Of a stretch of 64,000 nt of DNA, positions 49,023 to 56,907 are shown piece by piece. The position numbers and the translations under genes were made by a program. Position 1 is the stretch's first letter, and each line of letters opens with the position of its first letter. Source of the DNA: Agromyces sp. LHK192 (GTDB lineage Bacteria; Actinomycetota; Actinomycetes; Actinomycetales; Microbacteriaceae); the NCBI RefSeq assembly GCF_004006235.1, contig NZ_CP034753.1, positions 2,976,001 through 3,040,000 of the forward strand, in the 5' to 3' direction. The notes beneath the pieces were generated by a model, which was not told where the DNA came from, did not search any database, and saw nothing but the letters and a program-made list of their open reading frames with translations.

Positions 49023-49721
49023 ATGTCCCTTCCCAGCTTCCGCCGCTCGACCGTCGCGATCTCCGTCGCGGCCGGTGCGTGGATCGGCCTCGGCAGCCTG
49101 CTGATCCAGCCGGCGATCCCCGAGGACCCGTCGGAATACGTCGGCGTGCTCGCGAACTCGCCCGGCGCAGCCGTCGGCATCCAGTTGTTCGTCGCCTCCC
49201 AGGTCTTCTGGGCGATCGGGCTGGTGGGCTTCGGGCACCTCGCCGCGCGACGCTCCAGGGTGCTCGCCACCTTCGGCGCCGCGCTCAGCGGGCTCGGCGC
49301 ATTCGGCCACGCCGTCTACGGCGGAGCGCTGCTCCTGCAGCTGGCCCTCGCCGGGTCGGACCCCGACGCCGCGGCATCCGCACTCGCGGTCGGCGAGTCG
49401 ACCGTGTTCGTCCCCTACCTCGTCCTCGGCCTCGCCGGCACCGTGCTGGGCCTCGTCCTGCTCGCCGTCGCCGCGATCCGTGCACGGATCGCTCCGCTCT
49501 GGGTGCCGATCGCCCTCCTCGCGTGGGTCGTGGTCGAGTTCGTGCTGCCGAACTTCGTCGCCTGGTCGTCGTACCTGTCGCTGGTCGTCGGCGTGGTCGT
49601 GTTCGGCGCCCTCGCGGTCGCCGTCTGGCGCAGCGGGCTCGACGACTGGCGGACCGAGGCCGAGTCCGGCGCGACCGAACCGGCGGTCTCCGACGTCGAG
49701 GCATCCGCCGTCGGCCGGTGA
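49023..49721 (+). CDS. Membrane protein of unknown function (six helices)
   Basis: 232 residues. AGAGGAA lies before the ATG. Six membrane helices spaced as three pairs: VAISVAAGAWIGLGSLL, VFWAIGLVGFGHLA, LATFGAALSGLGAFGHAVYGG, VFVPYLVLGLAGTVLGLVLL, WVPIALLAWVVVEFVLP and SLVVGVVVFGALAVAVW, then an acidic tail. Resembles the small polytopic proteins classed near DUF4386 in actinobacteria; no function assigned. It is divergent from the kinase operon and ends at a bidirectional hairpin. Confidence 0.78.
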   Translation: MSLPSFRRSTVAISVAAGAWIGLGSLLIQPAIPEDPSEYVGVLANSPGAAVGIQLFVASQVFWAIGLVGFGHLAARRSRVLATFGAALSGLGAFGHAVYGGALLLQLALAGSDPDAAASALAVGESTVFVPYLVLGLAGTVLGLVLLAVAAIRARIAPLWVPIALLAWVVVEFVLPNFVAWSSYLSLVVGVVVFGALAVAVWRSGLDDWRTEAESGATEPAVSDVEASAVGR

Positions 49722-49764
49722 GCGCAGCCGGCCTCGCACGCAGACACCCGGCGCACGGACGCGA

Positions 49765-49795
49765 ATGGTCGCCCCGGACATTCCGGGGCGACCAT
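49765..49795. terminator. Bidirectional terminator hairpin
   Basis: ATGGTCGCCCCGG, loop ACATT, CCGGGGCGACCAT: a perfect 13-bp stem between convergent genes ending at 49721 and 49838. Confidence 0.8.
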
Positions 49796-49837
49796 CCGCG
49801 TCGGCGCAGGCGTCCGGCGCAGCCGCGCGCGCCGTCG

Positions 49838-50620
49838 TCAGCTCGACCGGCGCATCGCCCGGATGCCGACCACGAGCCCGACGACCGCCACCGCGACCGC
49901 GGAGATCCAGCCCCACAGCACCTCGGGCGCCCCGAAGTAGCCGGAGAACATCGCCCGTTCGCCCTGCACGACCCAGTTGACGGGGTTCACGGCCGCGACC
50001 GCGCGCATCCACTCGGGCGCCGCATCGAGCGGCAGCAGCATCCCCGACAGGATCAGCAGCGGGAAGATCAGCGACTGCTGCACGCCCCAGAACAGCCACT
50101 CGCGGTCCTTCGTGGCGAGCGCGAGCGCGTAGCTGAGCGAGCCGAGCCCGACGCCGAACACCGCGAGCAGCGCGATCCCCGCGACGAGGCCGGCGAGGTT
50201 GATCGCGAAGCCGAACGGCCACGCGATGAGCACGATGAGCAGGCCCTGCACCACGATCGGCGCGATCTCCTTGAGCGCACGCCCCATGAGCAGCGCCGAC
50301 CGCGCGAGCGGTGCCACGAGCGTGCGCTCATGCGAGCCGGTCATCATCTCGTACTGCAGGTTCGATCCCGTCGCGCCCGTGCCGAACAGCACGATCATGA
50401 CGAGCACGCCGGGAACGAACCACTGCAGGGTCTGCGCCGCGGACTGCCCGGACTCGCCGATCAGCAGCGGCGCGAACAGGCCGAGGAACACGAGCGGTTG
50501 GAGCAGGCTGAAGATCAGCGAGAACGGGTCGCGCACCACCGGGCGCAGCTCCCTGACGAACACGTTGCGGGTGTCCCGCACGACGTTGGGTCGAACGGCG
50601 GTCATGGTCGGCTCGGTCAT
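49838..50620 (-). CDS. ABC-2 exporter permease (DrrB-like)
   Basis: 260 residues, six membrane helices. Early residues RDTRNVFVRELRPVVRDPFSLIFSLLQP and later LLSGMLLPLDAAPEWMRAVAAVNPVNWVVQGER (quoted landmarks) match the daunorubicin-type permeases in the ABC-2 family. AAGGAG precedes the ATG, which overlaps the ATPase stop. With the ATPase it should export a lipophilic drug or lipid; substrate unknown. Confidence 0.92.
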   Translation of the reverse strand: MTEPTMTAVRPNVVRDTRNVFVRELRPVVRDPFSLIFSLLQPLVFLGLFAPLLIGESGQSAAQTLQWFVPGVLVMIVLFGTGATGSNLQYEMMTGSHERTLVAPLARSALLMGRALKEIAPIVVQGLLIVLIAWPFGFAINLAGLVAGIALLAVFGVGLGSLSYALALATKDREWLFWGVQQSLIFPLLILSGMLLPLDAAPEWMRAVAAVNPVNWVVQGERAMFSGYFGAPEVLWGWISAVAVAVVGLVVGIRAMRRSS

Positions 50621-51741
50621 CGTGCCGTCTCCTTCTGGTCGATTCCGGATGCCTCGAATTCGGCGGATGCCCCAGGCGAGGGCACGGGCGAGGGCGCAGC
50701 CGCGAGGCGCTCGGCGGATGCCTCGGCGCCCGCGTCGGGGGCATCCGATTCGGCGTCCCCGCCCGATGCGGTCTGGTCGGCCTCGCGCAGCGACCGGCCG
50801 GTGAGCGCGAGGAACACGTCGTCGAGCGTCGGCGGCACCCCGGTCGCAGACACGACCGGCAGCCGCGCCTCGTCGAGCGCGCGGATCGCGGTCGGCAGCA
50901 GCCGGTCGCCGTCGGGTACGGCGACGGTGACCTCGCGGTCGCCCGCGCGGGTGGCCTCGCGGTCGGCGATGCGCGACACGACGGCGACGGCCGCGGCCGC
51001 GGCATCCGACGTCTCGAATCCGAACGTGAGCACGTCGCCCGCGAGGGTCGACTTCAGCGCCGTCGCCGTGTCGTCGGCGATGACGCGGCCCTGGTCCATG
51101 ACCAGGACCCGTTCGGCGTAGCGGTCGGCCTCCTCGAGGTAGTGCGTCGTGAGGAACACCGTCGTGCCGTGTCGCCGGCGGAGCTCGATGATGTGCTCCC
51201 ACAGGTTCGAACGGCTCTGCGGGTCGAGGCCGGTCGAGGGCTCGTCGAGGAAGATCAGCGGCGGCGCGTGCATGAGGCCGAGGGCGATGTCGAGCCGGCG
51301 CTTCTGCCCGCCCGAGAGCTGCTGCACCGATCGGGTCTTGATCGCTCCGAGGTCGAGCGACTCGATGAGCTCGTCGGCGCGGCGCACGGCGTCGGCCCGT
51401 CCCATCCCGTAGAACGCGCCCTGGCTGATGAGCTCGTCGCGGACGCGTTGGGCGAAGCTGCCGCTCGTGAGCTGCCCGACGTAGCCGATGCGGGCCCGCA
51501 CCCCCGCGGGGTCGCGGTGGATGTCGTGTCCGACGACGCGCGCCGTGCCCGACGTCGGCGGGATGAGGGTCGTGAGCATGCGCAGGCTCGTGGACTTGCC
51601 CGCGCCGTTGGGGCCGAGGAAGGCCACGAGTTCGCCCGGCTGCACGGTGATCGACAGGTCGGTCACCGCGGCGACCTCCTGCTTCTTCACCGTGAAGCGC
51701 TTGGTGAGCCCGTGGGTCTCGATGATGGGTTCGCTGGTCAT
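50617..51741 (-). CDS. ABC exporter ATP-binding protein (DrrA-like)
   Basis: 374 residues. Walker A FLGPNGAGKST, signature LSGGQKRRLD, Walker B LIFLDEPSTGLD and His switch TTHYLEEAD are intact, and the DrrA-type C-terminal region includes VPPTLDDVFLALTGR. The last 60 residues are an Ala/Asp/Glu/Pro-rich tail. A -10 box TAGCTT ends six bases before the ATG, so translation is probably leaderless. Divergent from a WYL regulator with a 15-bp palindrome between them. Confidence 0.94.
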   Translation of the reverse strand: MTSEPIIETHGLTKRFTVKKQEVAAVTDLSITVQPGELVAFLGPNGAGKSTSLRMLTTLIPPTSGTARVVGHDIHRDPAGVRARIGYVGQLTSGSFAQRVRDELISQGAFYGMGRADAVRRADELIESLDLGAIKTRSVQQLSGGQKRRLDIALGLMHAPPLIFLDEPSTGLDPQSRSNLWEHIIELRRRHGTTVFLTTHYLEEADRYAERVLVMDQGRVIADDTATALKSTLAGDVLTFGFETSDAAAAAVAVVSRIADREATRAGDREVTVAVPDGDRLLPTAIRALDEARLPVVSATGVPPTLDDVFLALTGRSLREADQTASGGDAESDAPDAGAEASAERLAAAPSPVPSPGASAEFEASGIDQKETAR

Positions 51742-51747
51742 GCCGCC

Positions 51748-51753
51748 AAGCTA
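51748..51753 (-). promoter_or_regulatory. -10 box of a leaderless promoter for the DrrAB-type exporter
   Basis: TAGCTT on the minus strand ends six bases before ATG 51741. Confidence 0.5.
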
Positions 51754-51764
51754 GAACCCGATGC

Positions 51765-51779
51765 GGACAGTTCCTGTCC
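51765..51779. promoter_or_regulatory. Palindrome GGACAGTTCCTGTCC between exporter and WYL regulator
   Basis: GGACAG-TTC-CTGTCC, perfect six-base arms with a 3-base centre. It lies between the two divergent -10 boxes (12 bases from each), where it would overlap both -35 regions. A natural operator for the adjacent WYL/HTH_11 regulator, by inference. Confidence 0.65.
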
Positions 51780-51790
51780 TGAATCCCCGG

Positions 51791-51796
51791 GAGAAT
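51791..51796 (+). promoter_or_regulatory. -10 box of a leaderless promoter for the WYL regulator
   Basis: GAGAAT ends six bases before ATG 51803. It mirrors the exporter's -10 box on the other strand. Confidence 0.4.
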
Positions 51797-51802
51797 GGAC
51801 GC

Positions 51803-52825
51803 ATGGCCGAAACCACCGCCCGAGCCCTCAAGCTGCTGAGCCTGCTCCAGACGCACCGGCACTGGACGAGCACCGAGCTCAGCGACCGGCTCGGCATCAC
51901 CGAACGCACGGTCCGCCGCGACATCGACCGGCTGCGCGAGCTCGGCTACCGGATCGACTCCTCGCCGGGCATCGCGGGCGGCTACCGGCTCGAGGCGGGC
52001 AGCGCACTGCCGCCGCTCCTGCTCGACGACGAGGAGGCGGTCGCGATCGCGATCGGGCTGCGACTCGCCGCGACCCAGCGACTCGTCGACGGCACCCACA
52101 CCACGCTCTCCGCGCTCGCGAAGCTCGAACAGGTGCTGCCTCCCGCGCTGCGCCGTCGCGTCTCCGCGCTCGCCGAGGTCGTGCAGCCCACGTCGGTCGG
52201 CGGCACCGCGGTCTCACCCGACGTGCTCGGCGAGCTCGCGCTCGCCTGCCGTGACGGCGAGCGCCTGCGATTCGACTACGTGAACCAGGCCGGCGACCCG
52301 TCGCGCCGACGGGTCGAACCGCACACGCTCGCGCCCTCGCAGCGCAACTGGTACCTCATCTGCTGGGACCTGGACCGCGACGACTGGCGCACGTTCCGGG
52401 TGGACCGCATCGACGGGATCCACCACACCCGCGTCATGGTCCCCGCCCGGGAGCTCGACGAGCACACGGTCTCCGAGATGGTGCTCGCGGCGTCGTCGTG
52501 GTCGCCCCTGCAGGTCGAGGCCGACGTCGTGATGGAACTCCCGTTCGATGAGTTCCGCGAGCACTTCGGATACTGGGGACAGGGCGCGAGCCCGGAGGGA
52601 TCCGCGCACACCCGCTGGCCGATCGGCGGCGCCGACTTCCGCGAGGCGCTCTACGGCATGCTCTACATCCCCGAGGGCGTCGAGTTCACGACCGATCTCG
52701 CCGAGCCGCATCGCGCGGCACTGCGCGAGCTGCTCGCCCGCGTCGTGCGCGCGCTCGACGCCGCGCCCGCGAGCAGGCGGGAAGCGGCCGAGCGGCCCCC
52801 GCGAACCGACCGGCGCACCGGCTGA
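51803..52825 (+). CDS. WYL-domain transcriptional regulator (YafY-like)
   Basis: 340 residues. N-terminal HTH_11 winged helix (RALKLLSLLQTHRHWTSTEL, then RLGITERTVRRDIDRLRELG), a hinge, the WYL domain (about 140-215, with RLRFDYVNQAG and NWYLICWD), and a C-terminal WCX extension. WYL regulators sense ligands or nucleic acids. Here it is divergent from a drug-type exporter and the palindrome between them lies over both promoters, so it probably represses or activates both. An in-frame ATG at 51761 would start inside the operator and before the -10 box, so 51803 is preferred. Confidence 0.93.
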   Translation: MAETTARALKLLSLLQTHRHWTSTELSDRLGITERTVRRDIDRLRELGYRIDSSPGIAGGYRLEAGSALPPLLLDDEEAVAIAIGLRLAATQRLVDGTHTTLSALAKLEQVLPPALRRRVSALAEVVQPTSVGGTAVSPDVLGELALACRDGERLRFDYVNQAGDPSRRRVEPHTLAPSQRNWYLICWDLDRDDWRTFRVDRIDGIHHTRVMVPARELDEHTVSEMVLAASSWSPLQVEADVVMELPFDEFREHFGYWGQGASPEGSAHTRWPIGGADFREALYGMLYIPEGVEFTTDLAEPHRAALRELLARVVRALDAAPASRREAAERPPRTDRRTG

Positions 52826-52893
52826 AGCCGTCGCGACCGGCGACGACGCGGCCCTCGGACCGTCAGCTGCTGCTCGACGAGCGGTCGCGAATG

Positions 52894-52914
52894 CGACGCG
52901 GACCGGTCGCGTCG
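52894..52914. terminator. Weak hairpin between convergent genes
   Basis: CGACGCG, 7-base loop GACCGGT, CGCGTCG: a 7-bp stem between the WYL and glycerophosphodiesterase stops. Similar short palindromes occur by chance in GC-rich DNA. Confidence 0.4.
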
Positions 52915-52930
52915 AGGCTCGGCCGCGCGA

Positions 52931-53971
52931 TCAGCGCTGCCCGCCCGAGCCGCGAGCCTCGACGCCGAGGTCGGGGTGATCGACGAAGATCCCGTCGACC
53001 CCGGTCTCGATGACGGCCTCGAACTCGGTGCGCCAGTCGCCCCACGCCGCGCGGGCCGCCCCGCGCCGGTTCCCCGCGACGAGGAAGCGGTTCTCCGGGC
53101 GGAGCGTCCACGTGAACACCGACAGGCCCGCCCCGTGGGCCGCATCCACGAGCTCGGCGCCCGAGAGCACCTCCGGCGCGGTTCCACGGCGCTGCGGTCC
53201 GAGCAGCCTCCGCTTGCCGACGCTCACGCCGTCGAACCGACCCGCGAGCGCGTACAGCCCGGCCTCCGTCGCGAAGGTGTCGTAGGCCGGCGCCTGCGCA
53301 CCCGACGCCAGCACGAGGTCCCACGGCGAACCCGAATCCTCGATCAGGAGCACCCGGTCGCCGATGACGCCGCGCAACCCGAGCCGGTCGAGCACGGTCG
53401 GTTCGAACGCCTCCATGATCACGCGCTCGTCGCCGCGTCCCCACCCGGCGGCATCCAATTCCGCGGCGAACAGTTCATCGAGCGGCAGCCCGAGCGCGTC
53501 GAAGTGGCTCGCGTGCTTGAACTCGGCGACCAGGCGCAGCATCCGCCCGGCGTCGTCGGCTGCCTGGTCGATGAGCTCCAGGAGGTCGCGGAACCGGATC
53601 AGGGGGTATCGGCCGTCGAAGGACGCGCTCGACTGTCGGAGCGGGCCCAGCCGCTCGGTCGCCCGCAGCGTCGCGAGCTCGGCCCACGTGAAGTCCTCCG
53701 TGAACCACCCGCTCTGCTCCGTTCCGTCGATCTCGCGGGTCGTGCGGCGCGACGCGAACTCGCGGCGCGACGCGACATCGGTCGTGCCCGAGATCTCGTT
53801 CTCGTGCCGCAGCACGAGCACGCCGTCGCGCGTGGCCACGAGGTCGGGCTCGACCGCGTCGGCACCCAACGCGAACGCCAGCCGGTACGCCTCGGCCGTG
53901 TGCTCGGGGCGGTACCCGGGCGCACCTCGATGCCCGATGACGAGCGGTCGGTCGGCCGTGTCGCGCAGCAT
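52931..53971 (-). CDS. Glycerophosphodiester phosphodiesterase
   Basis: 346 residues, no signal peptide, so cytoplasmic. Hydrolyses glycerophosphodiesters to glycerol-3-phosphate and alcohol. HRGAPGYRPEHTAEAY near residue 14 gives the first catalytic His and the conserved Arg; DAVEPDLVATRDGVLVLRHE carries the metal Glu/Asp pair and second His. EFKHASHF and FTWTLRPEN line the barrel; GVDGIFVDHPDLG closes it. The product could feed GlpD at the right edge of the window. A -10 box TACGCT ends six bases before ATG; the GGAGG directly abutting the ATG is too close to act as a ribosome-binding site. Confidence 0.93.
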   Translation of the reverse strand: MLRDTADRPLVIGHRGAPGYRPEHTAEAYRLAFALGADAVEPDLVATRDGVLVLRHENEISGTTDVASRREFASRRTTREIDGTEQSGWFTEDFTWAELATLRATERLGPLRQSSASFDGRYPLIRFRDLLELIDQAADDAGRMLRLVAEFKHASHFDALGLPLDELFAAELDAAGWGRGDERVIMEAFEPTVLDRLGLRGVIGDRVLLIEDSGSPWDLVLASGAQAPAYDTFATEAGLYALAGRFDGVSVGKRRLLGPQRRGTAPEVLSGAELVDAAHGAGLSVFTWTLRPENRFLVAGNRRGAARAAWGDWRTEFEAVIETGVDGIFVDHPDLGVEARGSGGQR

Positions 53972-53977
53972 CCTCCG

Positions 53978-53983
53978 AGCGTA
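53978..53983 (-). promoter_or_regulatory. -10 box of a leaderless promoter for the glycerophosphodiesterase
   Basis: TACGCT on the minus strand ends six bases before ATG 53971. Confidence 0.45.
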
Positions 53984-54169
53984 TCGACGACGCCGTGGCG
54001 GGGCATCCGCGCCGGGAACATCCGCGGGATTCTCGGCGTTGTCACGGATTGGAGCGGGCGGCGCAATGGCCCGAACGGGTACATTGGGATGACGCGGATG
54101 CACCCGGATGAGCCATTCGCGCTGATTCCCCTCCATCCGACTGATGCCGAAAGCAGAGGAACCACTCCC

Positions 54170-54982
54170 ATGGCACTCGACAACCCCGCCTTCTCACGCA
54201 ACGAGGCCTTCTCGAAGCAAGGGGCCGTCGCCGCAGCGCAGAACGTCTCCGCAGCCGAACTGCAGGACATCTACGACCGCCCCGCCACCCTCAACGACAA
54301 CGAGGTGATGACGTACGACGACGCGCTGCAGAAGTCCGCGATCTCGTTCGGCGTGCTCCTCGTCGGCGCCGCGATCGGCTGGTTCACGGCCGTCACCATG
54401 CCGTGGCTCTGGATCGGCGCCGCGATCGTCGGCTTCGTGCTGGGCCTCGTCAACGCCTTCAAGCGCGAGCCGTCGCCCGCGCTGATCCTCACGTACGCCG
54501 GTGTGCAGGGCGTCTTCGTCGGCGCGATCTCGCAGTGGTACGAGCTGCAGTTCGGCGGCGGCATCGTCGGCCAGGCCGTCATCGCGACGCTCGTGGTCGT
54601 CGGCGTCACGCTCGCCCTCTTCGCTTCGGGCAAGATCCGCGCGTCGAAGAAGGCCACGAAGATCTTCCTGATCGCGATGGTCGGCTACCTCGTGTTCTCG
54701 CTGGTGAACGTCGGCCTCATGCTGTTCGGCGCGACCGACGACCCGTGGGGCCTGCGCGGCGCCGAGATCTTCGGCATCCCGTGGGGCATCATCATCGGTG
54801 TCCTCGTCGTCATCATGGCCGCGTACTCGCTCGTGCTCGACTTCGACTTCATCCAGCAGGGCGTGCGCAACCGCGCCCCGAAGAAGTACTCGTGGACCGG
54901 CGCCTTCGGGGTCATGGTCACGGTCATCTGGCTGTACCTCGAGATCCTGCGCATCCTCGCGATCGCCCAGTCCAGCGACTGA
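54170..54982 (+). CDS. Bax inhibitor-1/YccA-family membrane protein
   Basis: 270 residues with seven membrane helices after a 55-residue hydrophilic N-terminus. MTYDDALQKSAISFGVLLVG starts the membrane part; the actinobacterial Bax inhibitor-1 group shows the same N-terminal NPAF and YDDAL features. YLEILRILAIAQSSD ends the protein, the conserved C-terminal helix. Family members are putative calcium-leak or stress proteins; role here unknown. AGAGGAA lies nine bases before ATG. A TACATT box at about 54078 may be its -10. It ends at a bidirectional terminator. Confidence 0.9.
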   Translation: MALDNPAFSRNEAFSKQGAVAAAQNVSAAELQDIYDRPATLNDNEVMTYDDALQKSAISFGVLLVGAAIGWFTAVTMPWLWIGAAIVGFVLGLVNAFKREPSPALILTYAGVQGVFVGAISQWYELQFGGGIVGQAVIATLVVVGVTLALFASGKIRASKKATKIFLIAMVGYLVFSLVNVGLMLFGATDDPWGLRGAEIFGIPWGIIIGVLVVIMAAYSLVLDFDFIQQGVRNRAPKKYSWTGAFGVMVTVIWLYLEILRILAIAQSSD

Positions 54983-55002
54983 CGCTCGCGTCGCGGAACC
55001 TC

Positions 55003-55038
55003 GAACGGGCCGTCGTCCTCCGGGACGGCGGCCCGTTC
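55003..55038. terminator. Bidirectional terminator hairpin
   Basis: GAACGGGCCGTCGTCC, loop TCCG, GGACGGCGGCCCGTTC: a 16-bp stem with one G-T pair between the Bax-inhibitor gene and the convergent sigma factor gene. Confidence 0.8.
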
Positions 55039-55054
55039 GCCGTTTCCGGCGGGG

Positions 55055-56338
55055 TCAGCGCCGCGCGGCGGCCTTCGCGAGCAGCACCGCACGTTCGCGG
55101 GCGTTCTCGGCGCGCTGCGCCGCGAGTTCGAACTCCGCCCGGGCCTCGTCGTCGCGGCCGAGGCGGGCGAGCAGTTCGCCGCGCACGCTCGGCAGCAGGT
55201 GCGAGAGCCGGAGCCGCTTGTCGTCGGCCAGCGCATCGACGAGCTCGAGGCCGGCCCCGGGCCCCGACGCCATCGCGACCGCGACCGCGCGGTTCAGCTC
55301 GACCACGGGCGACGGCGTCAGTGACACGAGCCCGTCGTAGATCGCGACGATCGCCTGCCAGTCGGTGTCGTCGACGGATGCCGCGAGGTCGTGCTGCTCG
55401 GCGATCGCGGCCTGCAGCGCGTACGCCCCTCGCCCGCGCCCGATCGCGTCGGCTCGGGCCAGCGCCGCGCGGCCTCGCGTGATCGCGGAGCGGTCCCACC
55501 GGGTGCGGTCCTGGTCGGCGAGCAGCACCGGATGGCCGTCGCGGTCGAGGCGCGCGGGGAATCGAGCTGCCGTCAACTCCATGAGCGCCACGAGGGCGTG
55601 CGCCTCCGGCTCGCGCGGCACCAGGGCGACCACCGTCCGGCCGAGCCGGAGCGCCTCACGGCTGAGCTCGGGGCGCATCCACTCGTCGCCCGAGCTCGCC
55701 GCGTAGCCCTCGTTGAAGATCAGGTACAGCACGCCGAGCACGGTGCCGAGCCGTTGCGCGAACTCGTCGCGTGCCGGCGCCTCGAACCCGACGCCGGCGT
55801 CGGCGAGCGCCTGCTTCGCGCGGACGATGCGCTGCTGCACGGTCGACGTCGGCACGAGGAACGCCTTCGCGATCTCCTCGGTCGTGAGCCCACCCACGAC
55901 GCGCAACGTGAGCGCGACCTGCGCCTCCCGGGAGAGCACCGGATGGCAGGCGATGAAGACCAGCCTGAGCACGTCGTCGCCGATCTCGTCGGGGTCCCAG
56001 GGCGGGGCATCCGTCTGCCGCTGCTGCTCCGCCTCGAGATCGTGCGCGATCGCGGCGAGGCGGTCGTCGTAGCGCTCGCGGCGCCGCCAGCCGTCGATCG
56101 CCTTGCGCTTGGCGACCGAGGTGAGCCATGCGCCGGGATTTCGCGGCACGCCCTCGACGGGCCACTGCGCGAGCGCATCGACGAGGGCGTCCTGGGCGAG
56201 GTCCTCGGCGAGGCCGAAGTCGCCGACCACCTTGGTCAGCGTCGCGACGATGCGTGCCGACTCGATGCGCCACACGGCCACGACGGAGCGCCGCGCCGAC
56301 TCCTCGTCGACGCGGCGCTCACCCGTGGCATCCGTCAT
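55055..56338 (-). CDS. ECF sigma factor with C-terminal TPR-like extension (ECF42/SigJ-like, DUF6596)
   Basis: 427 residues, twice the size of a simple ECF sigma factor. Region 2 (about 20-95) includes VGDFGLAEDLAQDALVDALA and NPGAWLTSVAKRKAIDGWRR; region 4 (about 125-185) includes LTLRVVGGLTTEEIAKAFLV and TVQQRIVRAKQAL. The C-terminal 230 residues are the extension of the ECF42 group, with DNLPPRRD-like motifs replaced here by LNRAVAVAMASGPGAGLE. Known ECF42 factors sit beside DGPF-domain genes instead of anti-sigma factors, as here: the DGPF gene ends seven bases upstream. No anti-sigma gene is seen. Confidence 0.93.
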   Translation of the reverse strand: MTDATGERRVDEESARRSVVAVWRIESARIVATLTKVVGDFGLAEDLAQDALVDALAQWPVEGVPRNPGAWLTSVAKRKAIDGWRRRERYDDRLAAIAHDLEAEQQRQTDAPPWDPDEIGDDVLRLVFIACHPVLSREAQVALTLRVVGGLTTEEIAKAFLVPTSTVQQRIVRAKQALADAGVGFEAPARDEFAQRLGTVLGVLYLIFNEGYAASSGDEWMRPELSREALRLGRTVVALVPREPEAHALVALMELTAARFPARLDRDGHPVLLADQDRTRWDRSAITRGRAALARADAIGRGRGAYALQAAIAEQHDLAASVDDTDWQAIVAIYDGLVSLTPSPVVELNRAVAVAMASGPGAGLELVDALADDKRLRLSHLLPSVRGELLARLGRDDEARAEFELAAQRAENARERAVLLAKAAARR

Positions 56339-56345
56339 CGGGCGG

Positions 56346-56786
56346 TCAGGACTGCGCAGCCTGCCCGGCCTTCGCGGCCTGCTCCTCGCGCCATCCGAAC
56401 TCCTTCTGGATCCACTCGTTGTCCTGCGGGAAGTCGCTCTCATCGTGGACCCGGCGCACCTCGAGGTACGCACCCGGGCCGAGCGGCGCGCGCGACGCCC
56501 ACTCCGCGGCTTCCTCCTTGGAGGCGACCTCGATGATCCAGAAGCCGTTGAACAGCTCCTTCGTCTCTCCGTAGGGGCCGTCGGTGACGAGCGGCTTCTC
56601 ACCCGAGAAGTCGACGACGAAGCCCTCGCTCGCGTCGCTCAGCCCCTCGCCGGCGAGCAGCACGCCCGCCTGCATCATCGACTCGTTGTAGCGGCCCATG
56701 GCCTCGATCACCTGGTCGAACGGGAGCTCCTCGTAGGTCGCCACGCCCTGGTCGTCGGCCCGCATGATCAGCATGTACTTCGACAT
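56346..56786 (-). CDS. YCII-related (DGPF-domain) protein
   Basis: 146 residues. The domain starts MSKYMLIMRADDQ and holds the DGPF/DGPY motif in VTDGPYGETKE with a following FWIIEVASKEEAAEWA, typical of the DGPF group. The C-terminus adds about 35 residues with EEQAAKAGQ. Linked to the ECF42 sigma factor downstream; the DGPF proteins may act as output or modulator, but the mechanism is not settled. AAGGAGA at good spacing before the ATG. A candidate sigma-specific promoter lies 54-80 bases upstream. Confidence 0.92.
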   Translation of the reverse strand: MSKYMLIMRADDQGVATYEELPFDQVIEAMGRYNESMMQAGVLLAGEGLSDASEGFVVDFSGEKPLVTDGPYGETKELFNGFWIIEVASKEEAAEWASRAPLGPGAYLEVRRVHDESDFPQDNEWIQKEFGWREEQAAKAGQAAQS

Positions 56787-56839
56787 CGTCGTTCTCCTTC
56801 GTCGTCCGGGTCGATCCTGTTCGACCCTCTCATGCATGC

Positions 56840-56866
56840 GTCGAACGGGGAACGGGCGGATCGACA
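56840..56866 (-). promoter_or_regulatory. Candidate ECF-type promoter for the DGPF-sigma operon
   Basis: On the minus strand TGTCGA (56866-56861), 17 bases, then CGAC (56843-56840). TGTCGA is, from memory, the -35 element reported for ECF42 factors, which would make the operon autoregulated. The -10 match is short, so this is tentative. Confidence 0.45.
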
Positions 56867-56907
56867 CGACCTGGAAAAGATTTCGGCGGATGCCTCGAGC
56901 GCCGCCC

